From: Polaromonas sp.
GTDB taxonomy: Bacteria; Pseudomonadota; Gammaproteobacteria; Burkholderiales; Burkholderiaceae_C
Length of the DNA stretch: 19,048 nt
Assembly: GCA_025362825.1 (NCBI GenBank)
Contig: JANYFF010000148.1
Coordinates: 1 to 19,048, forward strand
Direction: 5' to 3'
Below are positions 7,146 through 14,743 of the stretch, in pieces. A program made the position numbers and the translations under genes. The stretch's first letter is position 1. Each line of letters starts with the position of its first letter. Below the pieces are notes generated by a model. The model worked only from the letters and a program-made list of their open reading frames with translations. It was not told where the DNA came from and did not search any database.

Positions 7146-8132
7146 TTAAGCGTCAGCAGAGAAGCCGACGGACTTGACAATAGGCGCCCATTTCGCTGTA
7201 TCTCTTTTTATCAGTTCGGTCAGTTCCGCCGGTGTCGATGACATCGCTTCGAGGCCGAAACCTGCAAGACCGTCGATCACGTCCTTTTGCGCCAGCGCTG
7301 TTCGCAAGGCGGCGTTCATGCGCATGACCACATCGGCAGGCGCTTTGGCGGGCAGCAGGAAGGCAAACCATTCGCTATGCGTCACGTTCTTCACACCTTG
7401 TTCTTCATAGGTTGGCACGTCGGGCGCGAAGCGGCTGCGCTTGGCGCCGGACACACCCAAAATACGCACCTTTCCGGTGGGTAAATGCTGCGTCAAATCG
7501 CCGATGGGGCCGGACACGGCCGAGATGTTGCCGCCCAGCAGGTCCAACATGGCCGGCTGCGTGCCGCGGTAGGCTGCATGCTTCATGTCAATGCCGGCAC
7601 CCTTGCCGAGCAGCGCACCAATGAAGTGGGGGGTCGAGCCGGCAGCCGGCGAGCCGAAGTTGGCACCCAGCGGATTGGCTTTGGCCCAGGCCAGAAAATC
7701 AGGCACCGTCTTGACGCTCAGCGGTACGGCCGGCCCGACGGCCAGGCCGAAGTCGAACAGGCAGGCAATGGTGACGGGCGACAGATCCACCAGCGGCTCA
7801 TAGGGCAGCTTTTTATAGATGTGCGGATAGATGGTCAATATGGACGTAGGCGTCTGAAGCAGCGTCATGCCGTCGGGTTTGGCTTCTTTGACATACTGCA
7901 CCGCGATCTGGCCGCCGGCGCCGGTCTTGTTTTCGACCACGGCACTTTTGGCGTAGTCGGGAGCCATTTTGGTCGCCACGCGGCGGCACAGGGTGTCGGA
8001 TGTACCGCCCGCTGCGAAACCGGTAACGATCTTCAGATTTTCCATGGTCTGGGCCCAGACAGCCTGACCAATAGATGCCAGCAGCGCCGATGCACTGGCA
8101 GATTGAATGACTTGACGACGTGAAATGGACAT
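7146..8132 (-). CDS. Bug (TctC-family) tripartite tricarboxylate receptor, copy 2
   Basis: Periplasmic receptor of 328 residues starting MSISRRQVIQSASASALLA, a Tat signal with cleavage probably after VWAQ near residue 28. It shares long stretches with the Bug at 5137-6129: AKSAVVENKTGAGGQIAV, SVKTVPDFLAWxxANP, NFGSPAAGSxPHFIG, and the YRGTQPAMLD / FRGTQPAVLD pair. More than half of the residues agree by eye, so the two are paralogues, probably from a local duplication. The motif GFAAGGTSDTLCRR replaces the usual PGG with AGG. ATG 8132 has GGAG six bases upstream; the longer frame from 8183 would hide the signal peptide and overlap the dehydratase gene. It begins 40 bp after the dehydratase stop codon, so these two are probably co-transcribed. 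The ligand is unknown. Confidence 0.93.
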   Translation of the reverse strand: MSISRRQVIQSASASALLASIGQAVWAQTMENLKIVTGFAAGGTSDTLCRRVATKMAPDYAKSAVVENKTGAGGQIAVQYVKEAKPDGMTLLQTPTSILTIYPHIYKKLPYEPLVDLSPVTIACLFDFGLAVGPAVPLSVKTVPDFLAWAKANPLGANFGSPAAGSTPHFIGALLGKGAGIDMKHAAYRGTQPAMLDLLGGNISAVSGPIGDLTQHLPTGKVRILGVSGAKRSRFAPDVPTYEEQGVKNVTHSEWFAFLLPAKAPADVVMRMNAALRTALAQKDVIDGLAGFGLEAMSSTPAELTELIKRDTAKWAPIVKSVGFSADA

Positions 8133-8172
8133 AAAGGTCTCCGTTGGTTTGAATAAAAAAGAGGCAGAATCA

Positions 8173-9912
8173 TCAGGATTCATCCCTTAGCCAGACCACG
8201 GCACCCGAGTGGGTGACCGCGCCTTGGTGGCTGGGTCTGACTGTCAGGGCGTATTTTTCCAGCAAACCACCCAAATGAACAGCCGGGGTTTTACCCAAGG
8301 CCTCTAGCCGTGCCGCTATTTCGTCAGCACCAAGCTCTACCGAAATACTCCGCGCGGCTGGTTGCGCGTCGATAGCGATGATGTCCCCATCACGCAACAT
8401 CGCTATCGGGCCGCCGTCAGCGGCTTCCGGCCCGGCATAGCCTATGCACAGGCCACGCGTCGCGCCTGAAAACCGGCCGTCCGTCAACAGCGCCACCTTG
8501 TCGCCCATACCTTGCCCATACAGCAGGGCGGTGATGCCCAGCATTTCGCGCATGCCGGGGCTGCCTTTGGGGCCTTCGTTGCGGATGACAATCACATCGC
8601 CGCTGTTGTACTGGCGCTGCTGCACGGCGGTTTGGGCTTGTTCTTCCGAATCAAACACCCGTGCCGGGCCGCGGTGTACCAGTGTGCCCAGGCCCGCCGT
8701 CTTGAGCAGCGCGCCGTCGGGGCAGAGGTTGCCCTTGAGTACGGCCAGGCCGCCGTCAAGCGACAGCGCATGCGCCAGGTCGCGCACCACCTTGCCGTCA
8801 GGCTCGGCGGCGCCCTCAAGCTCCTGCGCCAGTGTACGGCCGGTAAATGTCAGTGCATCGCCATGCAGGTAGCCGCGCTGCAGCAGCTCGCGCATTACCA
8901 CGCCGGCACCGCCGACGTAGTAGAGGTCACGTGCCAGGTACTTGCCACCCGGCCGCAAGTCGGCGATCAGCGGTGTGCGAGCAAACACTTCAGCCACATC
9001 ATCCAGGTGAAATTTGATGCCAGCCTCATGCGCAATTGCAGGGATGTGCAGCGCGGCATTGGTCGAGCCGCCGGTGGCCGAGACCACTGCGCAGGCGTTT
9101 TCAAGCGCCTGCCGCGTCACGATATCGCGCGGCAGCGGGGCTTCGCCCATCACGGCTTTCATCAGCACTTTTGCAGCGCGGCGCAGCAACGGGGCACGCT
9201 CGCTGAATACGGCTGGCACCATGCTTGACCCAATGGGCGCCAGGCCAATCGCTTCAGACACCATCCCCATGGTGTTGGCGGTGAACTGGCCGGCGCAGGC
9301 GCCTGCAGTCGGCAGGCAGGCGTGGCTCATGGCGTCGAGGTCTTGCTGCGTCGCCGTGCCGGCCAGCACCTTGCCTATGGTCTCGTAGGTGTCCACCACA
9401 TTCAGGTCACGCCCATCCACGCCCGGCATCTGACCCGGCAGCGCCGAGCCGCCATGCACAAAGACGCTGGGTACGTTGCAGCGCACCATGCCCATCATCA
9501 GGCCGGGCAGATTTTTGTCGCAAGCGCCGATGCCAAAAATGCCATCCCACTGGTGGCCGCGGGTTGAGGCCTCTACGCTGTCAGCAATCAGCTCGCGTGA
9601 GATCAATGAAAAGCGCATGCCCGAATGCGCCATCGTCAGGCCATCAGACACCGACACCACCGGACATTCGTGGGGCATGCCGCCATGGGCGTAAATGCCG
9701 GTCTTGGCATGCAGGGCCTGGTCGCGCAGGTTGAGGTTGCAAGGGCTCATTTCGCCGCCGGTGTGAAACACGCCAATGTGCGGCCGGGCGATCTCCTCGT
9801 CGTCCTGGCCCAGCGCGTACAAAAAGCTGCGCGTGGTCGCACGTACCGTGCCCTCGTAAATGGTGGCCGACCTGAATTTGCGCGGCGGTGTGCTTTGGCT
9901 GTCGTTGCTCAT
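8173..9912 (-). CDS. IlvD/Edd-family dehydratase (sugar-acid or dihydroxy-acid type)
   Basis: Cytoplasmic Fe-S dehydratase of 579 residues. The three cluster cysteines are present: C58 in SPCNLNLRDQA, C131 in GACDKNLPG (with K133, the lysine that is carbamylated in the family) and C206 in AGACAGQFTANTM. The C-terminal LTDGRFSGATRG carries the catalytic serine region. The family removes water from 2,3-dihydroxy acids: branched-chain precursors (IlvD), 6-phosphogluconate (Edd) or sugar acids such as arabinonate and xylonate. The position among Bug receptors and an SDR gene, with no other ilv genes, favours a sugar-acid or other hydroxy-acid substrate over valine/isoleucine synthesis; this is inference. 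ATG 9912 gives the usual N-terminus, though its Shine-Dalgarno is weak. The gene begins 24 bp after the SDR stop. Confidence 0.9.
   Translation of the reverse strand: MSNDSQSTPPRKFRSATIYEGTVRATTRSFLYALGQDDEEIARPHIGVFHTGGEMSPCNLNLRDQALHAKTGIYAHGGMPHECPVVSVSDGLTMAHSGMRFSLISRELIADSVEASTRGHQWDGIFGIGACDKNLPGLMMGMVRCNVPSVFVHGGSALPGQMPGVDGRDLNVVDTYETIGKVLAGTATQQDLDAMSHACLPTAGACAGQFTANTMGMVSEAIGLAPIGSSMVPAVFSERAPLLRRAAKVLMKAVMGEAPLPRDIVTRQALENACAVVSATGGSTNAALHIPAIAHEAGIKFHLDDVAEVFARTPLIADLRPGGKYLARDLYYVGGAGVVMRELLQRGYLHGDALTFTGRTLAQELEGAAEPDGKVVRDLAHALSLDGGLAVLKGNLCPDGALLKTAGLGTLVHRGPARVFDSEEQAQTAVQQRQYNSGDVIVIRNEGPKGSPGMREMLGITALLYGQGMGDKVALLTDGRFSGATRGLCIGYAGPEAADGGPIAMLRDGDIIAIDAQPAARSISVELGADEIAARLEALGKTPAVHLGGLLEKYALTVRPSHQGAVTHSGAVVWLRDES
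8370..8408. repeat. 11-bp perfect inverted repeat inside the dehydratase gene
   Basis: CGATAGCGATG (8370-8380) and CATCGCTATCG (8398-8408) are exact reverse complements separated by 17 bp. They encode the conserved IAM...DIIAID portion of the dehydratase, so the symmetry may be a by-product of codon choice. It could still form a stable hairpin in the mRNA. Confidence 0.4.
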
Positions 9913-9936
9913 GAATGGTCTTTCATCCGGCCCGGA

Positions 9937-10710
9937 TCATCCGGCGTTAAGGTGCAAACCGTTGTCCATCATCAGGACCTCGCCGGTCATGCCGGGTGCC
10001 TGGGTACATAAAAACCAGGCCAGCGCCGCGACCTCTTCGGGTTGCGATACACGCTTGAGCACCGATGCCGTTGTTTGCAGGGCCAGCACCTGTGCATGTT
10101 CTGCCGCACCGAGCACGCGCGCTGGCAGGCCGCCGTCGACAAAGCCGGGTGCTATGGCGTTGACGCGCACATTGGGTGCCAGCGACCGGGCCAGCGCCAG
10201 TGTCAGGGTGTTGAGCGCGCCCTTGGACGCCGCATAGGCCATGGACGATCCGCGCCCGAGTACGCCGCCTATCGATGTGATGTTGACGATGCTGCCGTGT
10301 CCGCCGGCCCTGAGCGATTCGCTGCAGGCGCGCACCATCTGGTAGGCACCAATCACGTTGACGTCATAGGTGCGGTGGAACTCTGCGGCATCAAGCGCCG
10401 TGAGGTCGGTGTGGGCGATAAAGCGCGTGGTGCCGGCGCAATTGACCAGCGCATCAATGCGGCCCCAGCGCTGTAGCGCCGCCTGTGCAAAGCGCTGGCA
10501 GGCGGCGTCATCACGCACATCCAGCGGCAGCAGCAGCGTCTGCGCACCGGCGGCCTCACATTCGGCTGCCACGGCCTGAGCTTCTGCGAGCGTGGCGTCA
10601 TCCAGGTAGCTCAGCGCAACCTGCCAGCCGTGGTGGGCGAACTCGCGCGCACAGGCGGCCCCTATGCCGGTGGCAGAGCCGGTGACCAGGCAAACAGGTG
10701 TTTCCTGCAT
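9937..10710 (-). CDS. Short-chain dehydrogenase/reductase (SDR)
   Basis: Classical SDR of 257 residues. The cofactor motif TGSATGIG is at residues 10-17, NCAG at 90-93, and the catalytic triad is S146, Y159 and K163 (YAASK). No basic residue directly follows the glycine-rich loop in an obvious NADP(H)-type position, so cofactor preference is left open. The C-terminal GEVLMMDNG segment is typical of FabG-like members. The start (ATG 10710) lies only 6 bp after the hpaI stop, so the gene is very likely co-transcribed with the hpa operon. A dehydratase gene follows after 24 bp. Possible roles are oxidising a hydroxy acid for the dehydratase module or reducing succinate semialdehyde from HpaI. 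Both are guesses; the sequence shows only the fold and active site. Confidence 0.88.
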   Translation of the reverse strand: MQETPVCLVTGSATGIGAACAREFAHHGWQVALSYLDDATLAEAQAVAAECEAAGAQTLLLPLDVRDDAACQRFAQAALQRWGRIDALVNCAGTTRFIAHTDLTALDAAEFHRTYDVNVIGAYQMVRACSESLRAGGHGSIVNITSIGGVLGRGSSMAYAASKGALNTLTLALARSLAPNVRVNAIAPGFVDGGLPARVLGAAEHAQVLALQTTASVLKRVSQPEEVAALAWFLCTQAPGMTGEVLMMDNGLHLNAG

Positions 10711-10716
10711 GGGGAT

Positions 10717-11553
10717 TCAGTAAGTGCTGCCGGTGGCTTTTAGCGGCGCTGCTGCTGGCGCCGCGGCGGACTTGAAGCGGGCTGCCAGTGCCGTGGTGTG
10801 GCGTGCCAGCAGATTGGTGTCCAGGCCCACGGCGACAAAGGTGGCGCCCAGTGACAGGTAATGTTTTGCCAGCGCTTCATCCGGCGTCAGGATGCCGGCT
10901 GCCTTACCGGAGTTGATGATGCGGGCAATGGCGCCTTCAATGGCCGCCTGTACGTCGGGGTGAGCCGAGTTGCCGACATGGCCCAGCGAGGCCGACAGGT
11001 CGGCCGGGCCTATGAAGATGCCGTCCACGCCGTCGATGGCGGCAATTGCCTCGATGTTGTCCAGAGCCGCGCGGCTCTCGACCTGCACCAGCAGGCAAAC
11101 CTGGGCATTGGCTTCCAGCGGGTATTTCGGGTGCCGGCCCCAGCGCGAGGCGCGGGCACCGCCCATGCCGCGCACGCCGCCCCGGCCATCGGCCTGCGGG
11201 TAGCGCATCGAGCTGACGATTTCGGCCGCCTGCGCCGCGGTGTCGACCATCGGCACCAGCAGGGTCTGGATGCCGACATCGAGAAACTGCTTGATCAGCA
11301 TCTGGCCGACGTGGCCGTGGCCCATGGGCACGCGTGCCACCGCATGGGTGCCGGGGTAGCCCGCCACCGCCTGGGCCTGCGCCATCAGCATCGGGACGTC
11401 GTTGGGCGCGTGCTCGGCATCGAGCAGCAGCCAGTCAAAACCGGCACCGGCAGAAATCTCGGTGGTGTAGGCGTCGGGCAGGCCTATCCACAGGCCGATC
11501 TGTGCCTGTTTTTCGGCAAGAGCTTGTTTAAACGGATTGACAGGCGTTTGCAT
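10717..11553 (-). CDS. hpaI: 4-hydroxy-2-oxoheptane-1,7-dioate aldolase
   Basis: Class II metal-dependent aldolase (HpcH/HpaI family) of 278 residues. It is the last step of homoprotocatechuate catabolism, splitting 4-hydroxy-2-oxoheptanedioate into pyruvate and succinate semialdehyde. Landmarks correspond to the characterised E. coli enzyme: H48 in LDAEHAPND, R74, and metal ligands E159 (QVESR) and D185 (GPADLSAS). QIGLWIGL near the start and GFDWLLLDAEHAP are diagnostic of HpaI rather than citrate-lyase-type relatives. It is slightly longer than the E. coli protein through a small glycine-rich insertion (about residues 121-126) and an alanine/proline-rich C-terminal tail. The gene lies 36 bp after hpaH and 6 bp before the SDR gene. 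ATG 11553 lacks a clear Shine-Dalgarno sequence. Confidence 0.93.
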   Translation of the reverse strand: MQTPVNPFKQALAEKQAQIGLWIGLPDAYTTEISAGAGFDWLLLDAEHAPNDVPMLMAQAQAVAGYPGTHAVARVPMGHGHVGQMLIKQFLDVGIQTLLVPMVDTAAQAAEIVSSMRYPQADGRGGVRGMGGARASRWGRHPKYPLEANAQVCLLVQVESRAALDNIEAIAAIDGVDGIFIGPADLSASLGHVGNSAHPDVQAAIEGAIARIINSGKAAGILTPDEALAKHYLSLGATFVAVGLDTNLLARHTTALAARFKSAAAPAAAPLKATGSTY

Positions 11554-11589
11554 GGGGCAGCTTTCGGAAAAAGGAAAACGATAAAAGGG

Positions 11590-12390
11590 TTAAACAAACC
11601 GGAATTCAAAGCGGCCAAGTGGACCGTAGTCGGCGTCAAATATATCGCCCACCTGCGCCGGGACCGGCCGTGTGAACGAGCCGGCCAGCACCACCTCGCC
11701 GGCCTCAAGGAATTCGCCCCAGGGTGCGAGCTTCATCGCCAGCCAGGCCACGCCGATGGCCGGGTGGCCCTGCACGCCGGCGGCCAGGCCGGTTTCTTCG
11801 ACCACGCCGTTTTGGCGCAGGATGGCGCCGCACCAGGGCAGGTCGGTCTCGCGCGGCAGCAGCTTGCGCCCGCCCAGCACGATGCCGGCGTTGGCCGCGT
11901 TGTCGGAGATGGTGTCAAAGACCTTGCGCATGGCCCGCGTGTGGCGGTCAAACTGCTCGATACGGGCGTCAATGATCTCTATGGCCGGCGTGACGTAATC
12001 GGTGGCGTCCAGCACATCGTCAATCGTGATGTGCGCGCCTTCTAGCCGGCGCTTGAGCACAAAGGCCAGTTCGACCTCGACACGCGGCGCAATAAACCGT
12101 TCTGACGGGATCGCACCGGGTGCAAAAAACATGTCGTCCAGCAGCGTGCCGTAGTCAGGCTCGTCGATCTGGCTGGACTGCTGCATGGCCCGCGATGTCA
12201 GGCCTATCTTGTGGCCCCTGACCGTGCGGCCTTCGGCAATCTTCATGGCGACCCAGGCGCGCGACACGGCGTAGCCGTCTTCTATCGTCATGCCGGGATG
12301 GCGCTTTGAAAAATGCTCCACCTGCACGCGGGATTTTTCTGCTGCATGCAGTTCGGCTGCGAGCTGCTGGATCAGTTGCTTGTCAAACAT
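11590..12390 (-). CDS. hpaH: 2-oxo-hept-4-ene-1,7-dioate hydratase
   Basis: Hydratase of 266 residues in the HpaH/MhpD/4-oxalocrotonate decarboxylase family, the normal length. It adds water to 2-oxohept-4-ene-1,7-dioate to make the HpaI substrate. Metal-binding glutamates are visible as E105 and E107 in RVEVELAFVL and E138 in TPAIEIIDAR; K61 in GHKIGLTS is also conserved in the family. The N-terminal half (residues 1-80) contains MTIEDGYAVSRAWV, usual for this family. It starts 8 bp after the hpaF stop codon and is followed by hpaI. The related aromatic-pathway hydratases MhpD/TesE are similar, but the surrounding hpa genes settle the assignment. Confidence 0.93.
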   Translation of the reverse strand: MFDKQLIQQLAAELHAAEKSRVQVEHFSKRHPGMTIEDGYAVSRAWVAMKIAEGRTVRGHKIGLTSRAMQQSSQIDEPDYGTLLDDMFFAPGAIPSERFIAPRVEVELAFVLKRRLEGAHITIDDVLDATDYVTPAIEIIDARIEQFDRHTRAMRKVFDTISDNAANAGIVLGGRKLLPRETDLPWCGAILRQNGVVEETGLAAGVQGHPAIGVAWLAMKLAPWGEFLEAGEVVLAGSFTRPVPAQVGDIFDADYGPLGRFEFRFV

Positions 12391-12398
12391 GGCCGGCT

Positions 12399-12806
12399 TC
12401 AGGGCTGCTTCTGAAACAGGGGGTGGATGCTGCTGTGCTTGCCGTCATAGGCAGGTGCGCCCTCGTCAAGCTGCAAGGTGATGCCCATGTAGTTTTCCGG
12501 AAATATCGGCTCAAAATGGCTCCGTACCCTTGCCAAAAGGGCATCTCCCGCTATTTTTTTTGTAGCATCCGAGCGCCCGGCGCCCATGCGCAGGTTGAGG
12601 TAGATAAAGGCGTAGTCGCGCTTGCCGTCAGCCACGGCGTAGTGGGCCGCCGGGTAGGCCAGCACACGGGTGCCACCGGTCGGGAAGACCTGCTGGCCCT
12701 TTTCATCGAGCTGCTCCAGCATGGTGTCGGCCATGGCGCGGCACAGGGTAGTCATGTCTGTTTTGGATTCAAGGTTGGGCGTGTAGTAAATGGTCAGGTG
12801 TGGCAT
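12399..12806 (-). CDS. hpaF: 5-carboxymethyl-2-hydroxymuconate delta-isomerase
   Basis: Tautomerase-superfamily protein of 135 residues starting MPHLTIYYTPNL. After methionine removal, the N-terminal proline would be the catalytic base, as in the E. coli CHMI enzyme. The central stretch DYAFIYLNLRMGAGRS matches that enzyme's DYAFVHMTLKIGAGRS (recalled). It converts 5-carboxymethyl-2-hydroxymuconate to 5-oxopent-3-ene-1,2,5-tricarboxylate. ATG 12806 has GGAGG five bases upstream, a strong Shine-Dalgarno. The coding sequence includes an unusual run of eight A's (plus-strand T's 12554-12561) within a 17-nt GCTA...TAGC element, encoding TKKIA; the frame is intact. It lies between hpaD and hpaH. 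Confidence 0.93.
   Translation of the reverse strand: MPHLTIYYTPNLESKTDMTTLCRAMADTMLEQLDEKGQQVFPTGGTRVLAYPAAHYAVADGKRDYAFIYLNLRMGAGRSDATKKIAGDALLARVRSHFEPIFPENYMGITLQLDEGAPAYDGKHSSIHPLFQKQP
12550..12566. repeat. 17-nt GCTA-N9-TAGC element inside hpaF
   Basis: The plus-strand sequence GCTATTTTTTTTGTAGC has complementary GCTA/TAGC ends around a nine-base A+T-rich centre. It has the same length and ends as the element at 17368-17384 in hpaG1, and resembles the intergenic one at 5100-5116. It lies within coding sequence without breaking the frame. Confidence 0.4.
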
Positions 12807-12859
12807 GAAGGCCTCCGTTGTCGAGTCGTGATTGTGTTCGCTGTAGTCGCTGTACCTGC

Positions 12860-13723
12860 TCAGGTGCGCAGTGGCGTGACAGGAAACACCGCATTGATCT
12901 GCCCGGTGCCCGAGCTGCCGAAGTAGGGCGTGATGATTTCTGCCGGTGCGGTGTAGTCGTCCCAGCCGAGCAGCCCAAGCAGCATGGCGGTGTCGTGCAT
13001 GTCGCCTTCACCCCAGCATTTATCGGCATACATGGGCAGCATGCCGATGAAAGTCTTCCAGTCGCCACGCTCCCACAGCTCGACCACGCGGCGGTCCACC
13101 TGCTCCAGGAAAGGGTCATATACCTTGTGCATGAACTCCGGCGCACGGCCGTTGTCTGCGAAGTGGTGGCTCAGCGAGCCGCTGGCAAACACCGCCACGG
13201 TGCCGTCGTATTTTTCTTCAATCGCCTTGCGCACCGCCAGCCCGAAGCGGCCTGACTCTTCAAGGTCATGCCAGTCGCACCAGGCGCTGATGCCGACGAC
13301 CTTGTAGTGCTTGTCGGCATTCATGTAGCGCATCGGCACCAGCGTGCCGTATTCCAGCCCGAGCGAGGTGTCGGAATGCGCCCGGCTTTTGACGCCCATG
13401 GCATTGGCCTGGTCGGCAATCATGTGGCCCAGCTCGGGGTTGCCGGGGTAGGCGTAGTCCAGGTTCTTGATGAAGTGCGGCAGCTCGTTGCTGGTGTAGG
13501 TGCCCTTGAAGGCGGGCGCGCAGTTGATGTGGTACTCGCTGTTGACCAGCCAGTGCACATCAAACACCACCAGCGTGTCGACGCCAAGGGCGCGGCAGCG
13601 CCTGTCGATTTTCCTGTGGCCTTCGATGGCAGCGTCGCGGCAGCCCTTGTGCGGGCCGTCAAACTCGCTGAGGTACATCGATGGCACATGCGTGATCTTG
13701 GCGGCGAGTGCGAGTTTTCCCAT
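12860..13723 (-). CDS. hpaD: 3,4-dihydroxyphenylacetate 2,3-dioxygenase (class III extradiol, LigB-type)
   Basis: Ring-cleaving dioxygenase of 287 residues. It opens homoprotocatechuate to 5-carboxymethyl-2-hydroxymuconate semialdehyde. It belongs to the LigB superfamily (the E. coli HpaD type), not the vicinal-oxygen-chelate type found in some Gram-positives. The expected Fe(II) ligands are present: H12 (KITHVPSM), H57 (VVFDVHW) and E239 (CWGEGDMHD). SGSLSHHF near residues 181-188 carries the usual second-shell histidines. ATG 13723 has AGGA six bases upstream. A Bug receptor gene precedes it by 37 bp and hpaF follows by 53 bp. Its presence identifies the operon as the homoprotocatechuate pathway rather than a protocatechuate one. 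Confidence 0.94.
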   Translation of the reverse strand: MGKLALAAKITHVPSMYLSEFDGPHKGCRDAAIEGHRKIDRRCRALGVDTLVVFDVHWLVNSEYHINCAPAFKGTYTSNELPHFIKNLDYAYPGNPELGHMIADQANAMGVKSRAHSDTSLGLEYGTLVPMRYMNADKHYKVVGISAWCDWHDLEESGRFGLAVRKAIEEKYDGTVAVFASGSLSHHFADNGRAPEFMHKVYDPFLEQVDRRVVELWERGDWKTFIGMLPMYADKCWGEGDMHDTAMLLGLLGWDDYTAPAEIITPYFGSSGTGQINAVFPVTPLRT

Positions 13724-13760
13724 GCTTGGTCCTGCGTTGACGATTGATCGGGTTTGCGTC

Positions 13761-14741
13761 TCAGGCCGTGATGTTGGCGCGGCGTATCACCTGCGCGTAT
13801 TTGGCGATTTCACTTTGAATAAAGGCAGCAAATTGTTCCGGCGTGCCAGACAGCGAAGCAATCCCGCCCATGCTGAATGCGTCAACCACGGCCGGCGTTG
13901 CCAGCGCCCGGTTGACCTCGGCGTTCAGGCGCCGCACCACGGCATCCGGCGTAGCGGCGGGAGCCAGCAGGCCGTTCCAGGAATTCGACTCGATGGGCAC
14001 GCCCTGCTCGGACAGCGTTGGAATGGCCGGTGCATAGACCGAGCGCTGGGCGGTCGCCATGCCCACGGCGACCAGCTTGCCGCTCTCGATGTGGCTGCGG
14101 AATTCGGGCCAGTTGCCGAACATCACCGTGACCTGGCCGCCCAGCAGGTCGGTCAGCGCCGGCCCCTGGCCCTTGTAAGGCACATGCACGATGTCCAGGC
14201 CCATCTGTGTCTTGAGCATTTCGCCCGAGAGATGAGCCGAAGTGCCGTTGCCGAAGGAGGCAAAACTCAAGGTGCCCGGCCTGGCTTTGGCGGCAGCGCG
14301 CAGGTCGCTAATGTTTTTGATGCCACTGCCCGGATGCGTCGCCAGCACGTGTTCCGACATGCCCATCAAGGCCACCGGCCTGAGATCCCTGAGCGCGTCG
14401 TAAGGCAGATTTTTTACCAGCGTCTGGTTGGCCGTGAAGCTGTTGGCCACACACACCAGCGTGTAACCATCGCCCGGTGATTTGGCGACAGCATCAATGC
14501 CTATGACCGTGCCGGCGCCGGGCTTGTTCTCCACAATCACCGGCTGGCCCAGCAACTTGCCAAGTTCCACGCCAACCAGGCGCGTCACAAAGTCGGTGGT
14601 GCCTCCGGGCGTGAACGGAACGACGATTTTTATCGGCCTGCTGGGCCATGTTTGGGCGTGGCTGAAGGCCGGCAACGCGGCGAGGGCGACCGCGCCTGAG
14701 GTTTGCAGAAAGGCACGGCGCTGCATGGGATGGACCGTCAT
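13761..14741 (-). CDS. Bug (TctC-family) receptor embedded in the hpa operon
   Basis: Periplasmic receptor of 326 residues, different in sequence from the two Bugs downstream. The N-terminus has a Tat-type motif (QRRAFLQTSG), a hydrophobic core and a FSHAQ cleavage site. VPFTPGGTTDFVTR and VENKPGAGTVIGIDAVAKS are classic Bug ligand-loop motifs. ATG 14741 begins 2 bp after the hpaE stop codon, with a G-run eight bases upstream. ATG 14726 is an alternative that still leaves the Tat motif. Tight coupling to hpaE and hpaD suggests that the ligand is an aromatic acid such as hydroxyphenylacetate or homoprotocatechuate; this rests on context only. No TctA/TctB partners are in the window. Confidence 0.92.
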   Translation of the reverse strand: MTVHPMQRRAFLQTSGAVALAALPAFSHAQTWPSRPIKIVVPFTPGGTTDFVTRLVGVELGKLLGQPVIVENKPGAGTVIGIDAVAKSPGDGYTLVCVANSFTANQTLVKNLPYDALRDLRPVALMGMSEHVLATHPGSGIKNISDLRAAAKARPGTLSFASFGNGTSAHLSGEMLKTQMGLDIVHVPYKGQGPALTDLLGGQVTVMFGNWPEFRSHIESGKLVAVGMATAQRSVYAPAIPTLSEQGVPIESNSWNGLLAPAATPDAVVRRLNAEVNRALATPAVVDAFSMGGIASLSGTPEQFAAFIQSEIAKYAQVIRRANITA

Positions 14742-14743
14742 GC

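Noticed and set aside
9295..9306. 12-bp palindrome GCAGGCGCCTGC in the dehydratase gene
   Set aside because: It encodes part of the conserved AGACAG cluster motif and is expected by chance in G+C-rich coding DNA.
10861..12045. Plus-strand open frame of 394 codons opposite hpaI and hpaH
   Set aside because: It is antisense to clear catabolic genes and its composition (rich in H, G, R and Q) is typical of reverse-strand artefacts.
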